64,000 bases of DNA, taken from the NCBI GenBank assembly GCA_963696875.1, contig CAVOLQ010000003.1:124001-188000 (forward strand). The letters are read 5' to 3'. This DNA is from Albibacterium sp963696875. GTDB lineage: Bacteria > Bacteroidota > Bacteroidia > Sphingobacteriales > Sphingobacteriaceae. The position numbers and the translations under genes are program-made. The notes beneath the pieces were generated by a model, which had not been told where the DNA came from, did not search any database, and saw nothing but the letters and a program-made list of their open reading frames with translations. This document shows, piece after piece, positions 35,365 to 44,549 of this stretch; within the stretch, counting starts at the first letter, position 1, and each line of letters opens with the position of its first letter.

Positions 35365-35529
35365 ACAAGAGGTTAAATTTAAATCTTCAATGAATAAATA
35401 TGAGCTTTTTATCTTCGAATGAAAAATATCCTTTCCTAATGCGGTATTCTTAAATCCAGCCTCGATATTCATTCTTTCAACGACTGCTTGGCCACCAAAT
35501 AAATAGGCGGTAATCTCAATTTCTATTTC

Positions 35530-35620
35530 TTGCTTGACGAACTATCCGGAAATTCTGGACAGTTGAATTTGATGCTAATTCTTCAGAAGCATATATTTTT
35601 TGAATATGCTCGTTTACGGT
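35530..35620 (-). pseudogene. rhuM-type gene fragment (copy 2)
   Basis: The minus strand reads VNEHIQKIYASEELASNSTV and continues QNFRIVRQ before a stop. This matches the intact RhuM-Fic protein almost perfectly, and the DNA matches about 52545-52640. It is the second relic of the same gene in this 2-kb stretch and covers a longer part than copy 1. It stops within 75 bp of the 40-bp palindrome. Confidence 0.85.
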
Positions 35621-35693
35621 TTATGGCTGACCCGAAACACACTATCTTCCTCATGCGGATATTGCCCAACTTATACGGAGACCAGAGACTTTC

Positions 35694-35733
35694 GATTCCG
35701 AATTCGCGAATTGCAATTCGCGAATTCGGAATC
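35694..35733. repeat. perfect 40-bp palindrome
   Basis: The left arm GATTCCGAATTCGCGAATTG (35694-35713) is the exact reverse complement of the right arm (35714-35733). Each arm contains the self-palindromic 12-mer AATTCGCGAATT (35701-35712 and 35715-35726). It begins 5 bp past the stop of the DUF4143 ATPase gene but has no T-run, so it is not an ordinary terminator. Confidence 0.9.
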
Positions 35734-35738
35734 CATTA

Positions 35739-36902
35739 TCATTGCTCGAGCATTTTCCAAGGCAATACCTGTACTTCGCTTCTAACTAAAGTTTGATCAC
35801 CGCCATAAACGAGATATGGACGAACAGATTGTGGCTCCACTAACTCAATAAAATGTTTCAGGTTTTTAAATAGGGCACCGCTCAATGTTTGAGTAGATTT
35901 GACCTCGTATACATCAAACGTATTTGCAGTTTTTAGCAACAGGTCAATTTCTAACCCATTGTGATCTTGCCAAAAATAATAATTGAGATGCTGGTATCGA
36001 TTTTCATTAAGCTTTTGGAAATTGGCAACTACAAAATTCTCAAATATATTTCCCTTGAGCCTATTAATAGCCAAATCTTCAGGTTCGCGAATTTGCAATA
36101 AATGGGTCAATAAACCAACATCATAAAAATAAAGCTTTGGAGTTTTCACCAAACGCTTATTAAAGTTATCATAATAAGGGTAGAGTAAGAATACAAGATA
36201 GCTGCTTTCCAACACAGACAGCCATGCCTTTGCTGTAGGTTGAGAAATATTACAATCATTAGCCAGCGCAGTTAAATTTAAAAGTTGGCCGGCTCTTGCA
36301 GCACACAGGCCTAAAAACGTTCGGAAGCTATTTATATCACGAATATGGATTAATTCTGTCACGTCCTTTTCAATATATGTACGGATGTAATTGGCATAAA
36401 AATCCGTTGGATCTAAGCCTCTATGATAAATAGCAGGGTATCCTCCCTTAATACAGGCATCTAAATAATTAGGAGGCAACTTTTTGGCTTGTTCTAATTC
36501 TTGTGTGTCCAAAGGTAAGAGTCGAAAAAGCGCAACGCGCCCTGCCAATGACTGAGTAATGTGCTTAAGTAAATGGAAATTTTGTGATCCTGAAAGGATA
36601 TATTGTCCCATTTTTCCAGACCGATCCACGGCGGTTTGTAAATAGGAAAACAGTTCAGGTACTCGTTGAACTTCATCCAATATGGTATTTTTATCGTATT
36701 GTTGAAGAAAACCATTCGGATCCTCTTTGGCAAAAGACCGATTATCGGGATTTTCAAGAGAAACATACACGTAATCGGGAAACAGCGTCTTAAGTAATGT
36801 GGTTTTACCAGATTGACGTGGACCCGTTACTGCCAATATGGGATATTGTTTAATCCGTTTCCTTATCTCCTTAGCCATTGTTCTCTTAATCCATTCAGAC
36901 AT
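35739..36902 (-). CDS. DUF4143 AAA ATPase
   Basis: A roughly 387-residue ATPase of the AAA_14/DUF4143 family. Walker A is in AVTGPRQSGKTTLLKTLF near the N terminus. A Walker B-like acidic block is NTILDEVQRVPELFSYLQ, followed by YILSGSQNFHLL (sensor 1). The C-terminal DUF4143 domain starts near 190 and ends in a PD-(D/E)xK-like segment (GLEIDLLLKTANTFDVYEVKS). Such proteins are abundant and poorly understood, with proposed links to DNA or defence. ATG 36908 is also possible. A set of iterons and a -7 box lie immediately upstream. Confidence 0.88.
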   Translation of the reverse strand: MSEWIKRTMAKEIRKRIKQYPILAVTGPRQSGKTTLLKTLFPDYVYVSLENPDNRSFAKEDPNGFLQQYDKNTILDEVQRVPELFSYLQTAVDRSGKMGQYILSGSQNFHLLKHITQSLAGRVALFRLLPLDTQELEQAKKLPPNYLDACIKGGYPAIYHRGLDPTDFYANYIRTYIEKDVTELIHIRDINSFRTFLGLCAARAGQLLNLTALANDCNISQPTAKAWLSVLESSYLVFLLYPYYDNFNKRLVKTPKLYFYDVGLLTHLLQIREPEDLAINRLKGNIFENFVVANFQKLNENRYQHLNYYFWQDHNGLEIDLLLKTANTFDVYEVKSTQTLSGALFKNLKHFIELVEPQSVRPYLVYGGDQTLVRSEVQVLPWKMLEQ

Positions 36903-36929
36903 AATCAATCTATTCTATTTTATTACTAT

Positions 36930-36937
36930 CAAATATA
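36930..36937 (-). promoter_or_regulatory. -7 promoter box of the DUF4143 ATPase gene
   Basis: The minus strand reads TATATTTG, an exact match to the Bacteroidota TAnnTTTG box, about 28 bp upstream of the ATG at 36902. No clear -33 TTTG is present; the first iteron occupies that place, suggesting control by an iteron-binding protein. Confidence 0.55.
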
Positions 36938-36944
36938 TACAAAC

Positions 36945-37044
36945 TTTGGAATATTTACTCAATTATTTTGGATTATCTTAACCTTAACTTTGGAATATCT
37001 TAATCTTAACTTTGAAATATCTGTAGTTCAGTTTTGAAATATCA
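36945..37044. repeat. five 22-bp iterons upstream of the DUF4143 gene
   Basis: Cores TTTGGAATATCT-like start at 36945, 36967, 36989, 37011 and 37033, exactly 22 bp apart. Reading the plus strand they are TTTGGAATATTT, TTTGGATTATCT, TTTGGAATATCT, TTTGAAATATCT and TTTGAAATATCA. Two of the 10-bp spacers are also near-identical (TAACCTTAAC, TAATCTTAAC). The exact period is two helical turns, putting all sites on one face of the DNA. Confidence 0.88.
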
Positions 37045-37075
37045 AAGAATTCCACTTTTTCGAAGTTAATTCTAG

Positions 37076-37363
37076 CATAAAGCTTTAGAAAGTACCAAAG
37101 CTACCCCCCAAGCTACCCCCCAAGCTGGTGAGCCTATAAGGGAGACAGTTTTAGTGTTAAATACAGAATTAGGCATCATTGAGATGATGTCTAAACTTAA
37201 GCTAAATGACAGGAAACACTTCAGAAAAACCTACTTAAATCCGTCTATTGAAGAAGGTTACGTAGAAATGACGATGCCTAATAAGCCTAGCAGTCCAAAT
37301 CAGAAATATCGGTTAACCCCAAAAGGAGAATTATTAAAGGGTAACTTGAAGAAGGAAGTTTAG
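37076..37363 (+). pseudogene. C-terminal fragment of an AlbA_2/Schlafen-type regulator
   Basis: The plus frame, without a start, reads KATPQATPQAGEP (a TPQ-type linker repeat) and then a winged-helix tail, MMSKLKLNDRKHFRKTYLNP and KYRLTPKGELLK. In intact proteins this linker and tail end AlbA_2-domain (RecG-like or Fic-like) regulators. The front is missing here. A matching N-terminal piece lies at 52881-53018. The stop codon lies inside the long direct repeat that starts at 37351. Confidence 0.65.
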
Positions 37364-37449
37364 AAAGGATTGCTCTTTTTTTTAACTTCATCACCTTTGA
37401 GCAGAGTGTAATGATGAACTCGCGGGATAAGTTATAGCTGACTAACTCT
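37351..37449 (+). repeat. about 100-bp direct repeat, copy A
   Basis: This segment recurs at 46166-46270 with small differences: an insertion of about 7 bp near TCTCTATAC in the second copy, and a G/T change in CGCGGGATAAG/CGCGTGATAAG. It includes the GAAGTTTAGAAAGGATT tail of the AlbA_2-type relic and a TTCATCA...TGATGAA inverted pair. The two copies bracket the 8.8-kb pilus-like operon. Confidence 0.88.
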
Positions 37450-37511
37450 CGCCCCGGGGACGCTGTTCTAATGAGTAGCGTGGCGTGTACCTGTTAGTGG
37501 TTATAAAAAGT

Positions 37512-40268
37512 TTACTTGTAATAGCGGCCAAGCCACTTCTCCAGTGTATTGGCAAAAGTTTTTAACAAAAGGGGTTTCGTTAAAAAATCTGACATTCCAA
37601 CAGATAAGCATCTTTCTTTTTCTCCAGTGAAGCTTCCAGCGGTAAGTGCAATAATAGGAATTTCTAAATTTCCTTCCAACACTCTTATCCTTCTTGTCGC
37701 TTCAAATCCATTAATTTTCGGCATTTGTATATCCATTAAAATGATATCTGGCAATTCTGCTTGATAAAGCGCTATGGCTTCTTCGCCATCTTTAGCTTCT
37801 ATAATGATGGCATGTGGAAGTAATTTTTTTACAAATATTCTAGTAAGTGCCATATTCACAGGGTTGTCCTCAGCGATCATTAATTTGACTCTATTCCCTG
37901 AATTTTCCGATTCTTGACGACTAATGTCAACATTTATCTTAGGAATATCTTTTAAGCTGGCCAAGGCCTGATACATCTGATTTATCCGAATAGGTTTTAA
38001 GAGCCTATTTTGGATACCAAGTTCGTTGCAAGCATTTTGTAATTGGTCGTCATCATCACAAGAATTGCACATCACTATAAAGGGTTGTTTAACCTCGCTT
38101 GTGGCCTGGATTTCTTTTATTTTCTTGATGGTTTCAATCCCGTTCATTATGGGCATATGATAATCCATAATAATAAGGTCGAATTCGGGATTTTCCGAAA
38201 GGATCAAAAGAGCTTTCAAACCACTATTTACTTCCTCCACTTTGATGTTTTTTATCTCCAGCATTCGTTTTAAAATCGTTCTGCTATTGTCGTTGTCATC
38301 AACTAAGAGAACTTTTTTAATGCATGAGAGTTTGTTTTCCAGCTCTTCTTTTTCCGTCATTACTGTTAAATCAAAGAAAAAATTACTTCCTTCTCCTTCT
38401 TCGCTTTCCAATTGAAGTTGACTATTGGTCAAAGCTAATAAGCTATTGGAAATGGTCAGACCAAGCCCTGCCCCTTCATACTTTTTGGTGAACTTCCCGT
38501 CCTCTTGTGTAAATGGTTTAAATATTTCTGTTTGCTTATTCTTTTTAATTCCTATTCCAGTATCCTGTACGCCAAATCTTAATATCAATTGGTCATTGCC
38601 TAAATCTTCTAATAGATTGACATAAATTTTAATTTCCCCCTTCTCTGTGAATTTAAGCGCATTGTTCATAAGATTAATTAAAACTTGCTTTAAACGCATG
38701 GGGTCCGCCCAAATATATTTTGGAATTCTATGATCGATGTCAAGCAATACCTCTATACCTTTTTTTTCTATTCCACACAAAACAATATTTAGAACCTCGG
38801 AAATAATTTTCTCAACCTCAGCCTTATCTGCAATTAGTTTCATGTTATTAGTAACTATCTTTGAAAAGTCAAGAATATCATTGATTGTAGAGCTCAACGA
38901 CGTCCCAGAATGATTGATGATTTCCAAATACTGACGCTGGGTATCATCCAAGTCGGTCTTTAAAGCCAAATCGGTAAAGCCAAGGATGCCATTAAGAGGG
39001 GTTCTTATCTCATGGCTGATATTTGCAACAAAATCAGACTTTGCTTTACTTACTTCTTCGGCTGCTTCCTTTGCTCTTTTAAGTTCGAGGTCTATTCTTC
39101 TCTGTTTTGTAACATCCACCACATTAGCCAAAACTTGTTGGTTTCCATTCGGATCTTCGCTCAATGCACCAGAAATATACCAAATTGCATTTTCGCCTGA
39201 TTTTTTTATAATGGATATTTCACAGGCAGCTTTGCCTGTTTTTTGAAAAGCTGTGATATAGTTTTTTATTTCTGCATGTTTTTCAGGAGCTACCAAATTG
39301 TAAAGGCTTAATTTTTTCATTTCTTCTTTCGAAAAGCCTAAAGCCATCAATCCGGCAGGATTTACTTCAAGAAAATTGCCTTCTAAATCGTGGATGCTTA
39401 AAATCCCCGATATAGTATTGAATAGATTGTGGAATTTCGCTTCACTTTTTTTAATCAAAGATCTGCTTCTCGCCAAATCAGTAACATCTCGACCAATAAC
39501 ATAAATTAAATCGTTTTCTAAATCTGGTGTGCATGTCCAGGATATCCACTTGAAGCCATCGTTTTTAGTACTGAATCTACTATGAAAATTGCGCAATGAT
39601 TTACCTTTGCTGAGCGTATACATTGCATCTTCACTTCTTGCAATATCCTCCTTATGAACAAAGTGGGTGAATTTTCTGTTCATAAACTCCTCGTTGCTCC
39701 ACCCTAAGGTTTTAGAAAATCCTAGGTTCACCTTAATGTAATGCCCATTAAAAGTGGTGATTCCAATCAGATCATCGCAAATTTGAAATAAATTATTGTG
39801 ATTTTCTAAATGCTTTTTCTTTGCTTTGATCGAAATCCATTTTTTTATTTGATGTAAGGACCTATCTATGATTTCATTGTCAGAATCGCTTAAAATCCTC
39901 TCCTTGTCATCAAAGATATTTAGACTTCCTATAATAATTCCATTGAAATCCAAAATAGGGAAAGATTTATAAAACTTTACTGCAATTTTTCCCATCACAT
40001 GCGGTGCCAGCTTTAAAAAATTACCTTTCTTTTTGGAATAAATTTTTACCGTATGATCGAGAGACCATATTTTGTGGATGGTATCGTCATTGCTCGCAAC
40101 AATAAAGGCTTCATTATCGTCAAAAAGGGTAATAGTGCAAATGGCGATATCGGTCATTTGCACAATCGAAAAAATCAGAAAATCAAAAACATCAGTATAG
40201 CGCTGACGTAGTGTGTTGTATCTGGAGAGCAATCGATTTTTTATTGAGCTATCTTCCGTATTTTCCAT
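37512..40268 (-). CDS. hybrid sensor histidine kinase with two receiver domains
   Basis: A 918-residue cytoplasmic hybrid kinase with no membrane helix. Order: a GAF domain (about 20-160), PAS (about 165-275), PAS/PAC (about 285-395), HisKA with the phospho-accepting His419 in NISHEIRTPLNG, HATPase (N box NLMNNALKF, G boxes DTGIGI and GAGLGLTIS), then REC1 with Asp702 (MDYHMPIMNG) and REC2 with Asp846 (MDIQMPKINGFEA). It has no output domain, so it must signal through a partner. It is the last gene after the pilus-like operon (33-bp gap), which suggests it controls or responds to those genes. Start and length look complete. Confidence 0.93.
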   Translation of the reverse strand: MENTEDSSIKNRLLSRYNTLRQRYTDVFDFLIFSIVQMTDIAICTITLFDDNEAFIVASNDDTIHKIWSLDHTVKIYSKKKGNFLKLAPHVMGKIAVKFYKSFPILDFNGIIIGSLNIFDDKERILSDSDNEIIDRSLHQIKKWISIKAKKKHLENHNNLFQICDDLIGITTFNGHYIKVNLGFSKTLGWSNEEFMNRKFTHFVHKEDIARSEDAMYTLSKGKSLRNFHSRFSTKNDGFKWISWTCTPDLENDLIYVIGRDVTDLARSRSLIKKSEAKFHNLFNTISGILSIHDLEGNFLEVNPAGLMALGFSKEEMKKLSLYNLVAPEKHAEIKNYITAFQKTGKAACEISIIKKSGENAIWYISGALSEDPNGNQQVLANVVDVTKQRRIDLELKRAKEAAEEVSKAKSDFVANISHEIRTPLNGILGFTDLALKTDLDDTQRQYLEIINHSGTSLSSTINDILDFSKIVTNNMKLIADKAEVEKIISEVLNIVLCGIEKKGIEVLLDIDHRIPKYIWADPMRLKQVLINLMNNALKFTEKGEIKIYVNLLEDLGNDQLILRFGVQDTGIGIKKNKQTEIFKPFTQEDGKFTKKYEGAGLGLTISNSLLALTNSQLQLESEEGEGSNFFFDLTVMTEKEELENKLSCIKKVLLVDDNDNSRTILKRMLEIKNIKVEEVNSGLKALLILSENPEFDLIIMDYHMPIMNGIETIKKIKEIQATSEVKQPFIVMCNSCDDDDQLQNACNELGIQNRLLKPIRINQMYQALASLKDIPKINVDISRQESENSGNRVKLMIAEDNPVNMALTRIFVKKLLPHAIIIEAKDGEEAIALYQAELPDIILMDIQMPKINGFEATRRIRVLEGNLEIPIIALTAGSFTGEKERCLSVGMSDFLTKPLLLKTFANTLEKWLGRYYK

Positions 40269-40301
40269 GATCTAAATTCAATAACACGTTAGAACTAGCA
40301 C

Positions 40302-41732
40302 TTAAAGTGCCGTAAAACTATAAATAAGGTTGATAGAATAAGTTGTTTTTTCTTTCCCTATCAAACTTTGGGCAGCATTGGCAGGGATGGTGTATTTGAT
40401 ATCCAATTCTTGATCCAAAACCGGAGCTCCATTCGAGATAATTTTTTGCGGAATAGAATGCAAAGGCATGGAGGAGTTGCCCTCAATTCCTACTTCCAAA
40501 ATATTAGAATTTATATCAGACTGAACTCCATCGATTTGGAAGTAATCAGAATCGGAATTTACATATAACTCAAAAGTATCATTGTTTGACAAAGTAATCT
40601 GATTTGGGATTACCTTTGATTGGACGTGTTGATAATGCGAAGCCGTACTGAACTCGAAGTTTACTGTTTGTCCAGATGGAGGAATGCTTATTTCAGAAAG
40701 AGGAGGTACCGTTATAGTAATATCTGTGTTTTGCGGGGCGGAAATTGTGTTGTCTATGCTTTTGGCATCCAGATTTAATTGAAATTTATAGGTTCCAGCT
40801 TGAAAAAATTGCGCTTTAAAATTGCTGGCCGAAACAGATAGCTGTGGTGTAAAGTTGTTCCTGTTTCCTATTTCAACCTCAAAACTTGAGGATGTGTAAT
40901 TTTGCCAGCTGGAAGTTAAAGAGATGCTACTCAGCTTTGGCGAAGTACTGCCCAATTCTATCAATGAAATGGGTCTGGTTCCAGTTACTCCTTTGGATGA
41001 AATAAATTGAATAGGTGAGGAAGCTTTGGCTTGCAAATTAAAATCTACGGTATTTCCTATTTCGGCAGCGCCCAGGTCGCCAAATATATGCGGGGATGTA
41101 GTTCTGTATTGATCTAGAGAGGTTATCTCAATATGTTTTGTAGGAGTGTTTGTCAACCATGTCATGGCGCTGGGAACGGAAATAACTACATCGAAAATTT
41201 CAGGGGTAAAATGTCCGTTGAATTGTCCGGTGTAATTGTGGGTGATTCCCATAGCATAATTGCCAGCATGAAACGCACTATTTGCAATTTGGGATGCAGG
41301 GATCTTGAAGCTAAAGTCAAGATATCCCATATGATGGTTGCCGTGACCAGGTTCATACCACGTCTGTGGCGAAGTAGTGAAAATTTTAAAGTCCGGCCAG
41401 ATATCCTGGATATGGAAGGGTGGCTCTATTCCGCCTATGCTTTTCAGTCTATATTGTAAAATAGCTGAGGGCAGCGTTAATCCATTAATGACGCGATGTT
41501 TAAAGGCCGCGCTGGAAGTTGCATTGAAAGCGGGATTGATTATCGTATGGCCAGACTTTTCCCACTGTGGTTTGTCGGTATGCAAAACGTTTTTCACTGC
41601 AAGAAATTCCATCCTATTAAAAATGTTAGTTATTGGAACTAAAATAGTAACATCCTGAGCCTTCATGGAAGTGGGCCACCACACCAAAGCAAGTAAACCG
41701 ATAAAAAACCCAATAAATGTTTTCATATTCAT
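40302..41732 (-). CDS. large exported protein of the pilus-like operon (putative tip subunit)
   Basis: A 476-residue exported protein with a signal peptide cleaved near MKAQ. The N-terminal half (about 20-210) is aromatic- and histidine-rich (TWYEPGHGNHHMGYLDFSF) and looks like a separate binding domain. The C-terminal half has beta-sandwich subunit-like repeats, ending YSINLIYSFTAL, which echoes the pilin end YTQTVTYTATAI. Size, two-part layout and position after the usher-like gene (4-bp gap) fit a two-domain tip adhesin. No named family recognised. The assignment is inference from context. Confidence 0.55.
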   Translation of the reverse strand: MNMKTFIGFFIGLLALVWWPTSMKAQDVTILVPITNIFNRMEFLAVKNVLHTDKPQWEKSGHTIINPAFNATSSAAFKHRVINGLTLPSAILQYRLKSIGGIEPPFHIQDIWPDFKIFTTSPQTWYEPGHGNHHMGYLDFSFKIPASQIANSAFHAGNYAMGITHNYTGQFNGHFTPEIFDVVISVPSAMTWLTNTPTKHIEITSLDQYRTTSPHIFGDLGAAEIGNTVDFNLQAKASSPIQFISSKGVTGTRPISLIELGSTSPKLSSISLTSSWQNYTSSSFEVEIGNRNNFTPQLSVSASNFKAQFFQAGTYKFQLNLDAKSIDNTISAPQNTDITITVPPLSEISIPPSGQTVNFEFSTASHYQHVQSKVIPNQITLSNNDTFELYVNSDSDYFQIDGVQSDINSNILEVGIEGNSSMPLHSIPQKIISNGAPVLDQELDIKYTIPANAAQSLIGKEKTTYSINLIYSFTAL

Positions 41733-41736
41733 ATAC

Positions 41737-44541
41737 CTAAAACCTTTTCACCTTAATCGTAGTGTTTTTCTTTTTATATTCAAACAACAAGCTTTCTGAA
41801 TAATCCGTATTTTCCACCTCAATGGTTTGCTTAGAATTGATATAATTATATTTATCATTCTCTATATAAATATCGTAAATCCCATCTTTTAAGAAAAATT
41901 CGAACTCGTTATTCTGGTTTACTACCGCCGTTTGTACGATCCCTTCTTCGTTCTTGGCATATACTGTTATCCCTGTAGCACTCGTTTCCAATACGTCATA
42001 AGCTTGCTTAACCTCCATCAACTTCCCAGCTACTCGTAGGTTTTTTATCAATCCAACTTTAATATTTATATTTCTATCCACTACAATGGTAGGATCCATC
42101 ATCAATCTTGAACCAGCACTTTCCCTCACTATTACCTTATAGCTGCCTTGAGGTACATTCTGGAAAATGACCCTCCCTTTTTTATCGGTCATCGCTACAA
42201 AATTGTCCAGCTTTACGACTTCATTTGCCCGCACCGGTTCACCAGAATCCAAAACGCCATTAAAGTTCTTATCCTCAAATAGCTGAAACCTCACTTTGTG
42301 TTTCCCGTTAGAAGTCGCTACAGTGAAGTATTTTTTTATACCTAACCTGACTTGATAATTATTTCCACGGTACCCTTTGGTTTGAGTGGATCGATAATCG
42401 GAATAATTGAAATATCCCGTAGTTGCCCAACCGGTTGAAATTTTATATTCTATGTTTCCCGATATATTGTTATTTATATTTTTATAAAGCTCTGAATAGT
42501 TGACGCCTGCAGAAATTGAACCTGTGAAAGCCTGGGGCAAGGCATCAAAGTTATAGGATGTATAAAGGTTGTAATTGACGAAATTTCCATCCGTATTGTA
42601 GTGGGAATACATGTCGATCACATTGATGGGGTTCCATTGTGCTGTTGCATTTAACGAGAATCCTTTAAATCGATACGACATGGTGGATCGGAGGCTATGA
42701 AACCAATCGAGGCTCTTGTCGGCTTTTGAATAGGTATATTCCGAAGTAAGATGGAGTGCATGGCTCCCAAAAGAGGTTCCCACATTTGTTTGTAGCCTGT
42801 AGGACAAAAGCTCTCGTACGATAGAATTATTCTCACTCTTTTGATGTTCAACCTGAGGAGAAAATAAAAAACTCCAATTCGTAATTGAAAATTGATATCC
42901 CATTTTGACGGCCTGTGTACTGTAAAAATAGTGAAAATCGTTTCTGAAATCGCTAGTTTGATTGTCTGTATCTTGAAAACTTATATATTCAGGTTGCAAT
43001 TGAGCATTCTTATAGAGTAAAAACGCACGCTTATTGTCTGAAAATTTGTGCCCGATTCTTTGGTTTAAAGAAAACGACCCCCGACTCAATCCAGCGTAGC
43101 TTTTGGAAGCATAGGAATTTAGGGATTGAAAATCCCAGACTCCGATGCGGATATCGTAATTTAAACCTGCAGTAGCTCCGGTGTTTTGATCCTTGTTCAA
43201 TAATCCTTTTTCGTTGCTCAATCCAGTTTCCATTCTGAAATTATGTTGCGAGCGGAGCGTAAAAGAGGAAACAAAGTCAGCTACTTGTGAGTTTATGGAC
43301 CGCCTGGGATCATGGTCAAAAAGATACGAGACTTTACCGTTAAAGGATTTGGCCTTGCCAAAGCTATACTTTGCACCAGCCATTTTGGAACCTTGGAATT
43401 GCGAGAAATAGGTGCTGTAAAGACTGTAGTTGTTTTCTAGCGCAAATACTTCTAACTCATTGTTGGCACCAATCATGGTTGCAAATTTCCCACCTCTTCC
43501 AGAAACGGAATAATCATAATCGCCTCCTTGTACATTTCCTATCCTCAAAACAGATTTTTTATGTTCAAGTTCAAGCCAAGTGTCATATAAATTATAAAGA
43601 CCCCCATGTTGGTAATAGTCTGTATTAAAGTTAAACCGACCATATACGTTTTCGGTTGCCAAGAATTCTGTATTACCCTTTAGCTGTAGATAGTTAAAGC
43701 CAGAGCTGTTTTCGTTGTAGGCAATTTCCGCAAAGTTACTACTGCTTCTGGAGTCTATTCCTTTGACAACTTGCCGATTAGATGATAAAAACACAAGCTT
43801 AATATTGCTGCTTCCAACATCTTCATTATCGATTAAATCGGTCGCTTTTGCCTGAATATTATAGTCAGGAAAAAGAATATTCTCCCTTCGGGTAGAAACT
43901 ATTATTTCAACCATTTGTTTTTCTAAGCCTTCTAAAGATAATATTTGTTGTTTTGGTGTGATTTCCAAACCTTGGGGAAGCGATTGAAAATCTAATTTTA
44001 TGCTGCGCTTTGAATAACCCCTATTTTCGACAAATATCAAAATCGCTGATTGGGGGGAAGTAGTATGTAAGTAATTCTCACGCGAAAACGGATATATGGC
44101 AATCGATCTGTCTTCTTCTTTTTGAATATTGAAAGAAGCATCCAAGTTTTTAACAATCGAGGAAGACTGATAAGAAAGAGTAAATGTAATCTTATCAGAT
44201 TGCATTTTCAAAACGTCCAAATTGGCTATAAATTTTAAAGGAAGGCGCTTTTGCTCACCCGCGGTCAAGGTAAAATCAGTCTTTGGATAGAATAGCAAGC
44301 CGGGGTATTTTTCTTGTGGTGCTAAATCCTGAATGGTGATTTCTACAGTACTGGTATTTTTCACCACCAAGAAATTTGTGAAGGTTGTGCCTTTTACAAT
44401 GGCTACACTATCAGTTTCAAAATGGACGTCAATTTCCTTCAAGTTCTGGCCATAGACAAACGAGAAGTGTAGAAAAACAATAGAAAGAAATAAGATTGTC
44501 TTTCTAAAATAAAGTAGAGCTATTTGTGTTTGATACTCCAA
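41737..44541 (-). CDS. usher-like outer-membrane protein
   Basis: A 934-residue outer-membrane protein with a signal peptide ending FVYGQ. Two Ig-like regions come first (about 35-240, ITIQDLAPQEKYPGLLFYP and MVEIIVSTRRENILF), then a long barrel of alternating strands (about 260-740). The C-terminal part has a SdrD_B-like calcium loop, FEDKNFNGVLDSGEPV, and a carboxypeptidase-regulatory-like domain. This layout resembles ushers of alternate chaperone/usher systems, but the classical PapC signatures are not seen. The only start is TTG 44541, 8 bp after the chaperone gene. It probably exports and assembles the pilin. Confidence 0.6.
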   Translation of the reverse strand: MEYQTQIALLYFRKTILFLSIVFLHFSFVYGQNLKEIDVHFETDSVAIVKGTTFTNFLVVKNTSTVEITIQDLAPQEKYPGLLFYPKTDFTLTAGEQKRLPLKFIANLDVLKMQSDKITFTLSYQSSSIVKNLDASFNIQKEEDRSIAIYPFSRENYLHTTSPQSAILIFVENRGYSKRSIKLDFQSLPQGLEITPKQQILSLEGLEKQMVEIIVSTRRENILFPDYNIQAKATDLIDNEDVGSSNIKLVFLSSNRQVVKGIDSRSSSNFAEIAYNENSSGFNYLQLKGNTEFLATENVYGRFNFNTDYYQHGGLYNLYDTWLELEHKKSVLRIGNVQGGDYDYSVSGRGGKFATMIGANNELEVFALENNYSLYSTYFSQFQGSKMAGAKYSFGKAKSFNGKVSYLFDHDPRRSINSQVADFVSSFTLRSQHNFRMETGLSNEKGLLNKDQNTGATAGLNYDIRIGVWDFQSLNSYASKSYAGLSRGSFSLNQRIGHKFSDNKRAFLLYKNAQLQPEYISFQDTDNQTSDFRNDFHYFYSTQAVKMGYQFSITNWSFLFSPQVEHQKSENNSIVRELLSYRLQTNVGTSFGSHALHLTSEYTYSKADKSLDWFHSLRSTMSYRFKGFSLNATAQWNPINVIDMYSHYNTDGNFVNYNLYTSYNFDALPQAFTGSISAGVNYSELYKNINNNISGNIEYKISTGWATTGYFNYSDYRSTQTKGYRGNNYQVRLGIKKYFTVATSNGKHKVRFQLFEDKNFNGVLDSGEPVRANEVVKLDNFVAMTDKKGRVIFQNVPQGSYKVIVRESAGSRLMMDPTIVVDRNINIKVGLIKNLRVAGKLMEVKQAYDVLETSATGITVYAKNEEGIVQTAVVNQNNEFEFFLKDGIYDIYIENDKYNYINSKQTIEVENTDYSESLLFEYKKKNTTIKVKRF

Positions 44542-44549
44542 TTTAAGGA

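Noticed and set aside
35739..36908. Terminator role for the 40-bp palindrome
   Set aside because: Position is right, but there is no T-run on the coding side and the arms are far longer than needed.
36945..37044. CRISPR array
   Set aside because: The repeats are 22-bp periodic with 10-bp spacers that are partly alike; there are no cas genes and no unique spacers.
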